A DNA stretch of 60,864 nt from an uncultured Enterobacterales bacterium (GCA_945288535.1 CALYQQ010000019.1:1-60864); one strand, 5' to 3'. Positions 33,024 through 40,918 are shown, counted from the stretch's first letter. Program-made: numbers and translations. Notes: generated by a model not told the origin, from the sequence alone.

Positions 33024-33052
33024 TGGACAGCGTGGCGATAAATCCGTACTAT
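33024..33052 (+). promoter_or_regulatory. Promoter of the argX-hisR-leuT-proM tRNA operon
   Basis: TGGACA (33024-33029) and TACTAT (33047-33052) are separated by 17 bases, a good sigma-70 pair. The segment just after the -10 (CCTTCCCGC) is GC-rich, like the discriminators of stringently controlled stable-RNA promoters. The first tRNA begins 21 bases after the -10 box. Confidence 0.75.
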
Positions 33053-33072
33053 CCTTCCCGCAACGGCGCAAT

Positions 33073-33149
<77 letters not shown>

Positions 33150-33204
33150 GTATCTAGTGGATACGAGCTTTGTTGGTATTATTACCAAGTTGAATAACAC
33201 AATG

Positions 33205-33280
33205 GTGGCTATAGCTCAGTTGGTAGAGTACCGGATTGTGATTCCGGTTGTCGTGGGTTCGAGCCCCACTAGTCACCCCA
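33205..33280 (+). tRNA. hisR: tRNA-His (GTG)
   Basis: A complete 76-base cloverleaf with GTGGCTA/TAGTCAC acceptor stem (one G-U pair) and anticodon GTG in GGATTGTGATTCC, ending CCCA. A G precedes position 1, as needed for the extra 5' G of mature tRNA-His. Confidence 0.96.
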
Positions 33281-33293
33281 AATTTTTTATGCT

Positions 33294-33378
33294 GCGAAGG
33301 TGGCGGAATTGGTAGACGCGCTAGCTTCAGGTGTTAGTGTTTTCGGACGTGAGGGTTCAAGTCCCTCTCTTCGCACCA
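33294..33378 (+). tRNA. leuT: tRNA-Leu (CAG)
   Basis: An 85-base class II tRNA with a long variable arm. Acceptor stem GCGAAGG pairs with the 3' strand before ACCA. The anticodon arm CTAGCTTCAGGTGTTAG carries CAG. Third gene of the cluster. Confidence 0.95.
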
Positions 33379-33405
33379 ATATAGCATAACAACAATTTAT
33401 ATCAT

Positions 33406-33482
33406 CGGCGAGTAGCGCAGCCTGGTAGCGCAACTGGTTTGGGACCAGTGGGTCGGAGGTTCGAATCCTCTCTCGCCGACCA
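33406..33482 (+). tRNA. proM: tRNA-Pro (TGG)
   Basis: A complete 77-base tRNA: acceptor stem CGGCGAG/CTCGCCG, anticodon TGG in TGGTTTGGGACCAG, terminal ACCA encoded. No convincing terminator follows. Prophage-derived sequence begins within about 30 bases. Confidence 0.96.
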
Positions 33483-33512
33483 CTTCTCTTTTAATTCTCT
33501 AAAGAATAACGT

Positions 33513-33791
33513 TCAACCTTTGACAACTGGATATTCTGGTATATTACCGTCTGGATATTTAGGCGCTGTTTTCTAGCCATTAATTAAGTAGCTGCCTGGG
33601 CAGGCGTATGGGAATAGTGCTCTATCTAAGTGATAGCCAATCACTGCTGATAATGAGACGAGGGAAAGCTTATATAGCGCTACTGGCAGCTGTTGTGGTG
33701 ACAAGATGGCAATAACAGCAATCAAGGCCAATGCAGAAAAGCACCAGATAAGCAGTCGATGACTGCGGATTTTTTGAAAAAAGGATATGAA
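33513..33791 (-). pseudogene. Remnant of a Mu/BcepMu-like phage holin gene
   Basis: The minus strand reads as one frame of 93 codons interrupted by an internal TAG (33573-33575) and ending at TGA. The product contains SPQQLPVALYKLSLVSLSAVIGY, then HLDRALFPYACPGSYL, and after the TAG PKYPDGNIPEYPVVKG. From memory this is the hallmark sequence of small holins of transposable BcepMu/B3-type phages, including the PQQLPV-LYK loop between two membrane helices. There is no initiation codon near the open start and the C-terminal part is missing, so this is a dead fragment. Confidence 0.7.
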
Positions 33792-33898
33792 TTAAACCCC
33801 TTTTCAATGAAATAAACGATTTGATGAAATAAAAACACCGCCATGATAGGAAGTGTAGGGCGTTAGGTATTTTAAACGAGGTTAAAGGCTACTCTGTA

Positions 33899-34315
33899 TC
33901 AAGTATTGAGAGAATTGTCTGAAGTACTTATTCGCTTAGGGTTAATTTTACCAACTATTTGATCTCGGCCTAAATTAGCAAGCATTAGTTTTGTTGCTGA
34001 ATAATCATGTTTGGCTTGTTCTTTCGCGTAATCAGTAACTAAATCATCATTGTATAAGTTTCGTAGATTTACTAAATCGCGTTTTAACTTTGCTCGATAT
34101 CCAGCAACTTCGGGTGACTCAATTAACTTATTGTAAAGATACACGCCAAAGAATGATAGTACTGGGCTAATAATAGGAATTATAACCAAACCAATATTTT
34201 TATATTGTTCAGGAAGTAAAGAACATATCCCGACAAGCGAGCCTCCTAACCCAACAGATGCAGTCGTTGTGGTTTTAATGCCAACAGGTTCATTTTGTTG
34301 CTCACCTTGCATCAT
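33899..34315 (-). CDS. Predicted small membrane protein, prophage cargo
   Basis: A 138-residue protein with a polar start, one or two hydrophobic segments (about residues 20-35 and 40-62, the latter IGLVIIPIISPVLSFFGVYLY) and a charged helical C-terminal half with several Asp, Lys and Arg residues. The ATG overlaps the stop of the upstream gene by 4 bases, indicating translational coupling. I recognise no family. Its place in a lysogenically oriented set behind a phage repressor suggests a moron gene, perhaps for exclusion or defence, but that is inference. Confidence 0.6.
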   Translation of the reverse strand: MMQGEQQNEPVGIKTTTTASVGLGGSLVGICSLLPEQYKNIGLVIIPIISPVLSFFGVYLYNKLIESPEVAGYRAKLKRDLVNLRNLYNDDLVTDYAKEQAKHDYSATKLMLANLGRDQIVGKINPKRISTSDNSLNT

Positions 34316-34569
34316 GATTTATTAACCTTATTATCAACATCGGATAGTTGTCTTACCAGAGGGATTGATGAGTTAAGCTTTATTATTTTTCGCTCAATGA
34401 CTATACCGTTATGTTCATGTTCTATCTGAAGAGTAGTGATAGGCCAAATTCTATCAAGAATATATTTAGTAAGAACAGTTGCAAAACGAAACAAAAGAGG
34501 ACTTATGAGGATTAATCCTCCCCAACCAACAAATTGAATAATAACTTCAAGTGCCTCTTGATATTCCAT
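34312..34569 (-). CDS. Predicted single-span membrane protein, prophage cargo
   Basis: An 85-residue protein with one transmembrane segment near the N-terminus (about residues 10-35, IIQFVGWGGLILISPLLF) followed by a charged tail. It starts 2 bases after the stop of the upstream gene and overlaps the downstream one, so the three form a tight cluster. Not recognised. The small size and membrane anchor suggest a partner of its neighbours. Confidence 0.6.
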   Translation of the reverse strand: MEYQEALEVIIQFVGWGGLILISPLLFRFATVLTKYILDRIWPITTLQIEHEHNGIVIERKIIKLNSSIPLVRQLSDVDNKVNKS

Positions 34570-34571
34570 GT

Positions 34572-35458
34572 TTATACCAGTTTACGATCAGATGCTGCAC
34601 GATGACGAATGACATTCGTTATGATGTATTTAGTTTTTTCTGTTTTAGCGGTAGCTTTATATACTATCGTAAGATTTACTTCAAACATATCCCCTTTAGT
34701 AAAACTTTTCGCGTTGTCTCTCACTTTTTGCATGAAAGATTCATCTTCCATTTTTACACTTCGCTCAACATCTTCATAAACCATTTTCCAGCCATTAGAT
34801 GACTCAAAATTGATTTGAGTTAACGTTATATTTGTCGTCACTTGTCTTGTTTTTTGGGTGGATAAAGAGTTTTTAGGTAATGGAGTAAATTCAAGAACAT
34901 CATTACCTTCAAATTTTACTGTTTCAACACCATCTACTTCGACCCTAAAAACAGGTGCATCTTTATCTGATAGTGGTCGTGTAATAATCTCGTTCATTGC
35001 TTTACGAATTTCGGGGTTAGTTACTAAGGTAGCTACTGTTCTGTCACATTTAATAACTTCACCATCAACTTCAATTGTACTGGTACTTTCACTTGAGTTA
35101 GTAACAACACTGATGACCTTTTTTCCTCTAATTCTACGAGCTATCTGTAATGCAGAGCCGCTTATAATTGATGCAGATGATACAGTTAATCCAATATATT
35201 TCATTATGTCAATGGCATTGGTATTCAGAAGCGTAACAGCAAAATCAATAGCAAAAGAGCCTTCACGAGCAGGAGCTACAACTTGAATCTCAACAGTTTT
35301 TTCTTTATTTACTAGTTTATCGGCTTTATACAACATCTTTGCCGTTTCTAAGATTGAATTTCCAAGATCATATGCATTCATTTTATGTGTGGATAACCGC
35401 TATTTTCTGCATCATAATAAAGGCTAAATGTTCTTGTTTCTAAGTTATGTTTTGTCAT
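34572..35458 (-). pseudogene. Frameshifted membrane-associated cargo protein gene
   Basis: The main frame (34572-35381, 269 codons) has a GSFAIDF motif, a hydrophobic segment near residues 50-80 (VSSASIISGSALQIA) and a beta-rich C-terminal half. A 26-codon frame (35378-35458) lies just upstream, and its product ends TFSLYYDAENSGYPHIK. Joined to MNAYDLGNSI it makes a natural N-terminus of the kind F-L-Y-x-H-x-M-x-YDLG-S seen in some mobile-element proteins (DUF7946-like, from memory). The frames join if ATAAAATG had one more A. It may be a real pseudogene, a sequencing error in an A tract, or translation from the internal ATG. Confidence 0.6.
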
Positions 35459-35577
35459 TGATATAAAATTTCCATGTGATTATGTTTCGCTATTACAGAC
35501 ATTCTCTAATAATTTTCTGTTATATAAATGAATACAGCTCACAAAACATACAGCTGGCTATAACAGTACTGGTATTT

Positions 35578-35724
35578 TTATTCTTGGGTGTAAAACTTCT
35601 TCTTAGAATAGTTTTCTCCGGCTAGCAGCATAATTGCACAAATAATGAAACTTAGGATGAATCCGACCATCGCGTAACCTTTTAGTGTTTCAGGGACAAA
35701 GTGGTTAAAAAGCGTGCAGGGCAT
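35578..35724 (-). CDS. Small two-helix membrane protein, prophage region
   Basis: A 48-codon frame, too short for usual ORF cut-offs. It encodes a protein with a hydrophobic helix VGFILSFIICAIMLLA and a basic tail NYSKKKFYTQE. The frame stays open upstream to about 35755 and would add a second hydrophobic stretch (FFILTYLFACLA), so the true start may be an earlier non-ATG codon. It lies between the zinc-ribbon gene and the frameshifted gene, on the same strand. Function unknown. Confidence 0.4.
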   Translation of the reverse strand: MPCTLFNHFVPETLKGYAMVGFILSFIICAIMLLAGENYSKKKFYTQE

Positions 35725-35747
35725 AGCCAAACAAGCGAAGAGATAGG

Positions 35748-35975
35748 TTAGTATAAAAAACGTCTTTCAATACATTGGCGAAATAGCTCAAGTTGCTGAG
35801 ACTCTATATATTTATGTTCGCAATGCTTACACCATTCACGTCGGGGCAAAAGATAGCGAACCTCACAATTAGGGCAAACATCAGGTGTATGGTATTCATT
35901 ATAATCTCGTAGCGCCATTCTGTTGTTATCACCATTAACATGAATATTTGGTATAGCACATCTCCCCTTAGACAC
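35748..35975 (-). CDS. Small zinc-ribbon protein, prophage region
   Basis: A 75-residue protein starting with GTG directly after the TAA of the broken repressor gene. Two CxxC knuckles (CPNC at about residues 34-37 and CKHC at 49-52) make a treble-clef or zinc-ribbon-like fold. The N-terminus carries IHVNGDNNRMALRDYNE, a motif echoed by INISGNYNRTADSNYNE at the end of the adjacent repressor. This suggests a shared module or shared partner. No exact family recognised. Confidence 0.6.
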   Translation of the reverse strand: MSKGRCAIPNIHVNGDNNRMALRDYNEYHTPDVCPNCEVRYLLPRREWCKHCEHKYIESQQLELFRQCIERRFLY

Positions 35976-36577
35976 TTATTTCTTTTTGGTTCCTTCGTTG
36001 TAGTTACTATCCGCTGTGCGGTTGTAGTTACCGCTGATATTGATGGTTGCAGGTTTGTTACTTGTAGTTTTTTTGTTTTCTTCATTTTGAATAGGTTGCG
36101 CGTTCATGAGTATCTGCTCTGCTTGAGCTTTTGCCATTAATGAAGCGTCTCTAAAGAGGTTAACTAGCTTCCTTTCATCATTATTTAATGAATCATCTTC
36201 TTTAGTCTGCCTAGTAAAAGATTCATTGTCCCGATCTTGGCTAAGGCGTAAATTGGCGGTGTATTGACGTTAAATAGCTCATCATCGCGACTTTCATCGC
36301 CGTCATCTTCAGCTTCAAATTTGTCAAAGATGTCTTTAGTACCAGATGTTAAAACACCTAGTCTTTTGGCCTCTGCTCGTTTTATCCGTTCACCGGTTAG
36401 AATGTATTGAGTATCAATACCCGCCCTAAAAAGTGAAGATAATTGCACAGCGGTTGGAGATGATTATCCTTTCTCCCACGCAATAACAGTCCTTCTTGTT
36501 GTAGACGCTAGATCCGTTAGCTTTCCCTGAGTCAACGCTAGTCGCTCTCTTTCCTCTTTTAAACGCAGTTCTATCAT
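35976..36577 (-). pseudogene. Broken XRE-family phage repressor gene
   Basis: From the ATG at 36577 the product starts with a typical helix-turn-helix, LKEERERLALTQGKLTDLA, followed by TRRTVIAWEKG. Codon 38 is then TAA (36464-36466). The same frame continues SSPTAVQLSSLFRAGIDTQY and ILTGERI, the usual end of this repressor domain. A second lesion, a frameshift between about 36190 and 36270, moves the C-terminal part to another frame. That part reads DERKLVNLFRDASLMAKAQ and ends INISGNYNRTADSNYNEGTKKK. With the nonsense codon in the DNA-binding domain the gene cannot make a normal repressor. Confidence 0.75.
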
Positions 36578-36692
36578 GTGAAATTAATTTCTCATACACA
36601 TTAACATGTGCAATTAATTGCACAATAATAATATTCATGTTGTTAGTTTATCAATATTTAACACCAATTAACCATAGTGAGGTGAAAAAAAC

Positions 36693-36893
36693 ATGCAAGT
36701 TATGACTCAAAAACAAGTTGCTAATGAGGTCAAAGATCGCTTGCGGTCTCAGGCGGTAACACTCAAGGCATTCGCAGAGAAACATGGTTATTTATATCGT
36801 GATGTCTTTGATGTTGTCCATGGAGTTCGCCGGGGATACTTCGATAAAGGCCGTGAAATAGCTAAAAAATTAGGTATGCTGATAGAGGAGTAA
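36693..36893 (+). CDS. Cro/Ner-like phage DNA-binding protein
   Basis: A 66-residue protein divergent from the repressor remnant. It resembles the small DNA-binding early regulators of transposable and lambdoid phages: residues about 22-63 contain VTLKAFAEKHGYLYRDVFDVVHG and GYFDKGREIAKKLG, the conserved pattern of these proteins. A GAGGTG ribosome-binding site precedes the ATG at about 15 bases. The second methionine (codon 4) is also possible as a start. The reading frame is intact, unlike the repressor. Confidence 0.65.
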   Translation: MQVMTQKQVANEVKDRLRSQAVTLKAFAEKHGYLYRDVFDVVHGVRRGYFDKGREIAKKLGMLIEE

Positions 36894-36897
36894 TGCC

Positions 36898-37143
36898 ATG
36901 AAATCCACTCAACTAAAACTTGGCCAACAGGTACTAATTACCCCTTCATTGGGAATATCAGAATCCTATTGCAGTATATTCATCGAACGAGTTCCGTGCC
37001 AAAATTGCCGTCCTGCTTACAGCATTATCCGCATTCCCGGTTTTGCAGGTCTGCATGGAACTGGCGATCTCGGTGATACACTATTCTCCGACTATATGAT
37101 CATTCATCAGGTGCAGCCATTGGGGAACAGAGCATATGGATAA
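36898..37143 (+). CDS. Small phage early protein of unknown function
   Basis: An 81-residue protein starting 4 bases after the previous stop. It has a CxxC pair (PCQNCRP, about residues 34-40) and an acidic, Gly-rich centre. It overlaps the next gene by 8 bases, indicating a compact phage-type operon. I do not recognise a family. Confidence 0.5.
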   Translation: MKSTQLKLGQQVLITPSLGISESYCSIFIERVPCQNCRPAYSIIRIPGFAGLHGTGDLGDTLFSDYMIIHQVQPLGNRAYG

Positions 37144-37441
37144 CTCTATTTCATCTGCCGTTCGTGTTTTAAAAGCGGTTAAAGGCTACACGTTAACAGG
37201 CATCTCGAATAGTGCCATTGCCAGCCTTTTTAATGATACACCACCTAATCTAAGTCGTGCTTTAAAGACCTTAATTGATGAAGGTTTGGTGGTTAAGCTG
37301 GATAACGGTTTATTTGCTCACAGTATTGAGATGTTAAGAATTGCACAGGCTCATGCGGAGCATATCAATACTATTCAAGATCGTATTACTGCCACTAACT
37401 CAAAAAGACGTGTCAAAAGTCTTTATTTTAATGCGGGTTAA
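37136..37441 (+). CDS. IclR-type winged-helix phage regulator
   Basis: A 101-residue protein whose residues 1-60 form a winged helix similar to the DNA-binding part of IclR proteins: SAVRVLKAVKG, then NSAIASLFNDTPPNLSRALKTLIDEGLV and a wing KLDNGLFAHS. The C-terminal helix has AQAHAEHIN. From memory, such proteins sit before the transposase genes in BcepMu-like phages. No transposase follows here, so the element is cut short just after this gene. Confidence 0.65.
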   Translation: MDNSISSAVRVLKAVKGYTLTGISNSAIASLFNDTPPNLSRALKTLIDEGLVVKLDNGLFAHSIEMLRIAQAHAEHINTIQDRITATNSKRRVKSLYFNAG

Positions 37442-38440
37442 GCGAGAGTAGCTTACAGTGATGTATAATATTTTAATAACGCAGAAAATGATAAAGATAA
37501 AAACCGTATAGACAGGAAATATTATTATTTTTTTAATCAGTTAACTCCATTTTATTTATAAGTTAGAGATCATGTTTTTTAATTAAAAATATGGTGGAAT
37601 TAAAGATAAATCGATAATAAAACTAGGATAAAGATATTAGATAAAAGTCAAATAATTAAAAAATAAGTATAATGATAAAGTTAAATAGTAAAAAAGATAA
37701 CAGTTTAAGTTATACCCTTATTATGAATACTATATTTTTTACTTATATAATAATATTTTCTTTATAACAGAAAATATTATTATATAAGTTATTTAAGATA
37801 TTTTTATTAATAATATTAGCTAAAATAATAATAATAGCTTATTTTTATGTTTTAATATTATTTTAGTTGCTGTCTGATTTCAAAGTGTTTCCTTATTATA
37901 AAAGCTAATTTTTAAAAAGTTAGTTTATAATTTATTAATTGCTTTATAAAAATAAAGTATATTAACTATTTTCGCTTTTAATGATAGCTTAAAAAGAAAA
38001 AAATTAAGATAATGTAATGATAGAAAAGAAATACTAAATATTTTCTATCAATCTATGTATATAAATACGATAGTAAGGTTATTATGTTCATAGATTATAC
38101 TGATTAAAAAATCGAAAAAAGATACAAAGTGATATTCTATTTTTAAATAGAGATTAGTATAACGTTGTAGCTACCTTTATTGATTTATATAAATAATCTT
38201 TATTATCATGAAGACCAGTAATAGTACTGGTCTATTGACTATAAAACTATTTATTAAATAAGTAAATTAATGATATAGATCTCTAATAGATATTTATCAA
38301 TATCTTTATTTTACGTCTTTTTTATTTATCATTTATTTTACTGATATAAAATGCAGTGAACATAACTTCAGAAAATAATACTTGATAAATAGGTTATTTT
38401 TATATGATTAACCGCCATTTATCGTAGTATATTATTTGGA
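37442..38440. other. 1-kb AT-rich gap after the prophage fragment
   Basis: No gene is visible; all frames are short and low-complexity. It contains the 20-base inverted repeat listed next and a perfect 9-bp hairpin AGACCAGTA/TACTGGTCT (38212-38233) without a strong T tract. The base composition is even more AT-rich than the neighbours. It may be decayed phage DNA. Confidence 0.5.
37741..37789. repeat. Perfect 20-base inverted repeat
   Basis: The left arm 37741-37760 (ACTTATATAATAATATTTTC) is the exact reverse complement of the right arm 37770-37789, with a 9-base loop TTTATAACA. No T run follows that would mark it as a simple terminator. The arms are almost wholly A/T, so some of the match is expected by composition, but 20 of 20 is striking. 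Confidence 0.65.
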
Positions 38441-39448
38441 TTATTTAATGATCCCTTTCATACCTTCATTTGAATAACGATTTCCATGAATAACAATATG
38501 GGTTTTTAATTCGTTTAACGTATTGAGTTCATCTTCATCAAGAGAAATAAAACACGAGTTAATATTTTCAAGAAGATATTTTTCTCTTTTTGTGCCAGGA
38601 ATAGGTACGATGCTCTGCCACTGTGCAAGTAACCAAGCTAAGGCAATTTGACCATAACTACACGAATGTTTGACCGCCATCGGATGAATTGCCTCTAATA
38701 ACAGTTTATTTTTCCTAATACTTTCATCTTGGAATCGAGGATTGCTTCGTCTGAAATCATTTTCTGCAAAATCTTGGTTAGATTGATATTTACCTGTTAA
38801 AAATCCACGACCTAGTGGCGAGTAAGGTACCAAACCAATATTGTATTCTTTTAGTAGCGGTAATAATGCGTCCTCAATATCTCGAGTCCAGAGCGAATAT
38901 TCAGTTTGAACAACATCAACAGGAAAAGTTGCATGAGCTCTTTTCAATAAAGTAGGCGATATCTCACATAAGCCTATTCTAGCGATTTTACCTGCACGGA
39001 CTAAATCTGCTAGTACTTGCATAGTTTCTTCTATTGGTATTTCTTGTTGAATTCGATGAATATAGTATAAATCGATCTGTTCAATTCCCAACCTTGCCAA
39101 TGATTCATCGCAACACTTTTTAATATACTCAGGGGAATTATTAATATTACGTTCATACCCCTGATGGCTACTTCTATCAATACCACATTTTGTTGCAATA
39201 TTAAGTTTTTCTCGTTCAGAAGGAGGTAATTTTTTTAGAAAAGTCCCGATTAATTGTTCATTATGGCCACGTCCATACATATCTGCCGTATCTATTAATG
39301 TAACGCCATTATCGATAACGTTATGTAATAACGCTAATGAAGCTTCGTCATCAGTTGGGCCATAAAACTCACTTAATCCCATGGCACCATAACCAATAGC
39401 ACTAACATTAAGTGTTTTTCCTAACTTCCTTTGTGGCAATATTTTCAT
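38441..39448 (-). CDS. Aldo/keto reductase
   Basis: NADPH-dependent oxidoreductase of 335 residues with the TIM-barrel AKR layout. The catalytic tetrad is visible as Asp53 and Tyr58 (LIDTADMYGRG), Lys87 (ATKCG) and His131 (YYIHRI). The C-terminal cofactor block is IVPIPGTKREKYLLEN. It is closest in style to the AKR13/YakC group that reduces small aldehydes; the substrate cannot be told from sequence. It lies 15 bases after the beta-propeller gene on the same strand, so the two are likely co-transcribed. Confidence 0.88.
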   Translation of the reverse strand: MKILPQRKLGKTLNVSAIGYGAMGLSEFYGPTDDEASLALLHNVIDNGVTLIDTADMYGRGHNEQLIGTFLKKLPPSEREKLNIATKCGIDRSSHQGYERNINNSPEYIKKCCDESLARLGIEQIDLYYIHRIQQEIPIEETMQVLADLVRAGKIARIGLCEISPTLLKRAHATFPVDVVQTEYSLWTRDIEDALLPLLKEYNIGLVPYSPLGRGFLTGKYQSNQDFAENDFRRSNPRFQDESIRKNKLLLEAIHPMAVKHSCSYGQIALAWLLAQWQSIVPIPGTKREKYLLENINSCFISLDEDELNTLNELKTHIVIHGNRYSNEGMKGIIK

Positions 39449-39463
39449 TTTTACCTTTCCCTA

Positions 39464-40249
39464 CTATTTATTTAATTTATAAACGGAACCATTATTCCAT
39501 GTGCCAATATAATAGGCTGCCTTATATAAGGTTAACGCGACAGCACCTGGTAAGTTTTCGGCTAAAACTTTTGACTCACCAGTTTTAACATTCACCTCAC
39601 GTACTGCACCTGCACCGTTATCAATGACAGCAATCTGATGCTCTTCTATTGTTGTAATGCCAACACCTGGTCGGTCAAAAAGTGTACCTAATTCTGTTTT
39701 ATGCCCATCTGCTGTAATATGTGTTAATCGACCACTGTATTGCGATATCACAAGACTATGATCAGCAAGTTCTGTTACACCAACAGGTAGATTAAAACCC
39801 TTTGCAACTACATGTTTTTTTCCTGAATCCACATTTAAAGCGATGATTTCGCCATTAGCACGATTAGTAATTAATAATTCTCCTGTATGAGACCAAGCGA
39901 TACCCGTTGGTGTCTGATAGCCGTCCGAGATCTTTTCACTTATTCCTTTAGGTGTAATTCTTAAAATATAATCATCACTGTAGGATGCAACATAAATATT
40001 ATCCTGGGCATCAACGACGATCCCTGCTGGGGAGGCAATACCTGTATAGAAAAGCGTTATATGGTTATTGTTAGTAACTTTTGTTATAGAATTATTTGAC
40101 CAATTTGTTACATACATTGAACCTTGGCTGTCAAAGGCGATCCCCGTTGGTGCATTAAATGCATTAGATATTTCAGTTATGCTGGCCATACAGAATGTTC
40201 CATATAATGTAGTTAAAATAACAAGTATTTTTATAAAAAAAAGTTTCAT
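39464..40249 (-). CDS. Secreted NHL/SMP-30-like beta-propeller protein
   Basis: A 261-residue protein with a Sec signal peptide (KLFFIKILVILTTLYGTFC, about residues 2-20) followed by about six repeats of the form P-x-GIAFDSQGxMYVTNWSNNSI and P-AGIVVDAQDNIYVASYSDD. This is the blade pattern of NHL, SMP-30 and virginiamycin-B-lyase-like propellers. It is probably periplasmic. Metal-dependent lactonase or lyase activity is possible but not shown. It precedes the aldo/keto reductase, and a LysR regulator lies 670 bases further upstream. Confidence 0.75.
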   Translation of the reverse strand: MKLFFIKILVILTTLYGTFCMASITEISNAFNAPTGIAFDSQGSMYVTNWSNNSITKVTNNNHITLFYTGIASPAGIVVDAQDNIYVASYSDDYILRITPKGISEKISDGYQTPTGIAWSHTGELLITNRANGEIIALNVDSGKKHVVAKGFNLPVGVTELADHSLVISQYSGRLTHITADGHKTELGTLFDRPGVGITTIEEHQIAVIDNGAGAVREVNVKTGESKVLAENLPGAVALTLYKAAYYIGTWNNGSVYKLNK

Positions 40250-40918
40250 AATGTTATCCTTGTAGAATTAATTAGTTGATAAATAAATTTTATTATTTGT
40301 CGAATTAATTCGCATTGTTAATTAGAATATTATTATTAATTAAATTAAGGTTGATATAATGTTTTTTATTATTTTTCTCAATTTTTTAAAGTGGATTTAT
40401 ATTAAAAATTAAGGAATTATTTATAAATATACTGTTTTACAATAAAATACACTAACGGAATAGGAATAGACCCTATTCTAAATAATAAGGTATTTTCGAA
40501 TACTTATTGTATGTTATTAATTGTTATTAATAATATATAAGATATAGATTTAATTATAATTACCTATAATAATTAATTTTGTTTATGATAATCAATAAAT
40601 ATAAATTGATACCTTATTTATTTAATATAAAATTATATACTGTATTGATAATAAAATAGCGTTACTCATTTAGAAAGTGTAAGCTGAGTTTTATTACTAA
40701 CGATTAGATTTTATTGTAATAACTGTATTATAAAAATACGAAATATTTATTTCGTGATATGAAAAAGATATCAAGTAATAGAGATAAGTAAAATAAATAG
40801 AATTAAGAAAAATAGTAATGCAATTACTTTATTTTAAGTAAAACAATATGCGTGCCTAACAGAAAGGTACAGTAAGTGAGATAGAAATAGGTATATTACA
40901 CTATTTCTTTTTTATTAT
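40250..40918. other. Intergenic region between propeller gene and LysR gene
   Basis: 670 bases without a gene. It must hold the promoter of the propeller-reductase pair. A small dyad GAATAGG-N7-CCTATTC (40458-40478) about 210 bases upstream of the propeller start is a conceivable regulator site, but nothing ties it to the neighbouring LysR protein. Confidence 0.35.

Noticed and set aside
35804..36085. 93-codon minus-strand frame across the repressor tail and zinc-ribbon gene
   Set aside because: The other two frames here read as a conserved repressor tail and a CxxC protein. This frame is a low-sense shadow.
36426..36638. 70-codon minus-strand frame starting at 36638
   Set aside because: It runs in a different frame over the repressor helix-turn-helix, whose own frame matches the family despite its stop codon.
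33406..37441. tRNA-Pro as an attachment site with a duplicated 3' end marking the element's far boundary
   Set aside because: I found no second copy of the proM 3' end at or beyond 37.4 kb and no integrase gene. The phage type suggested by the genes inserts by transposition.
37442..38440. Possible CRISPR array in the AT-rich gap
   Set aside because: There are no regularly spaced direct repeats; only isolated inverted repeats are present.
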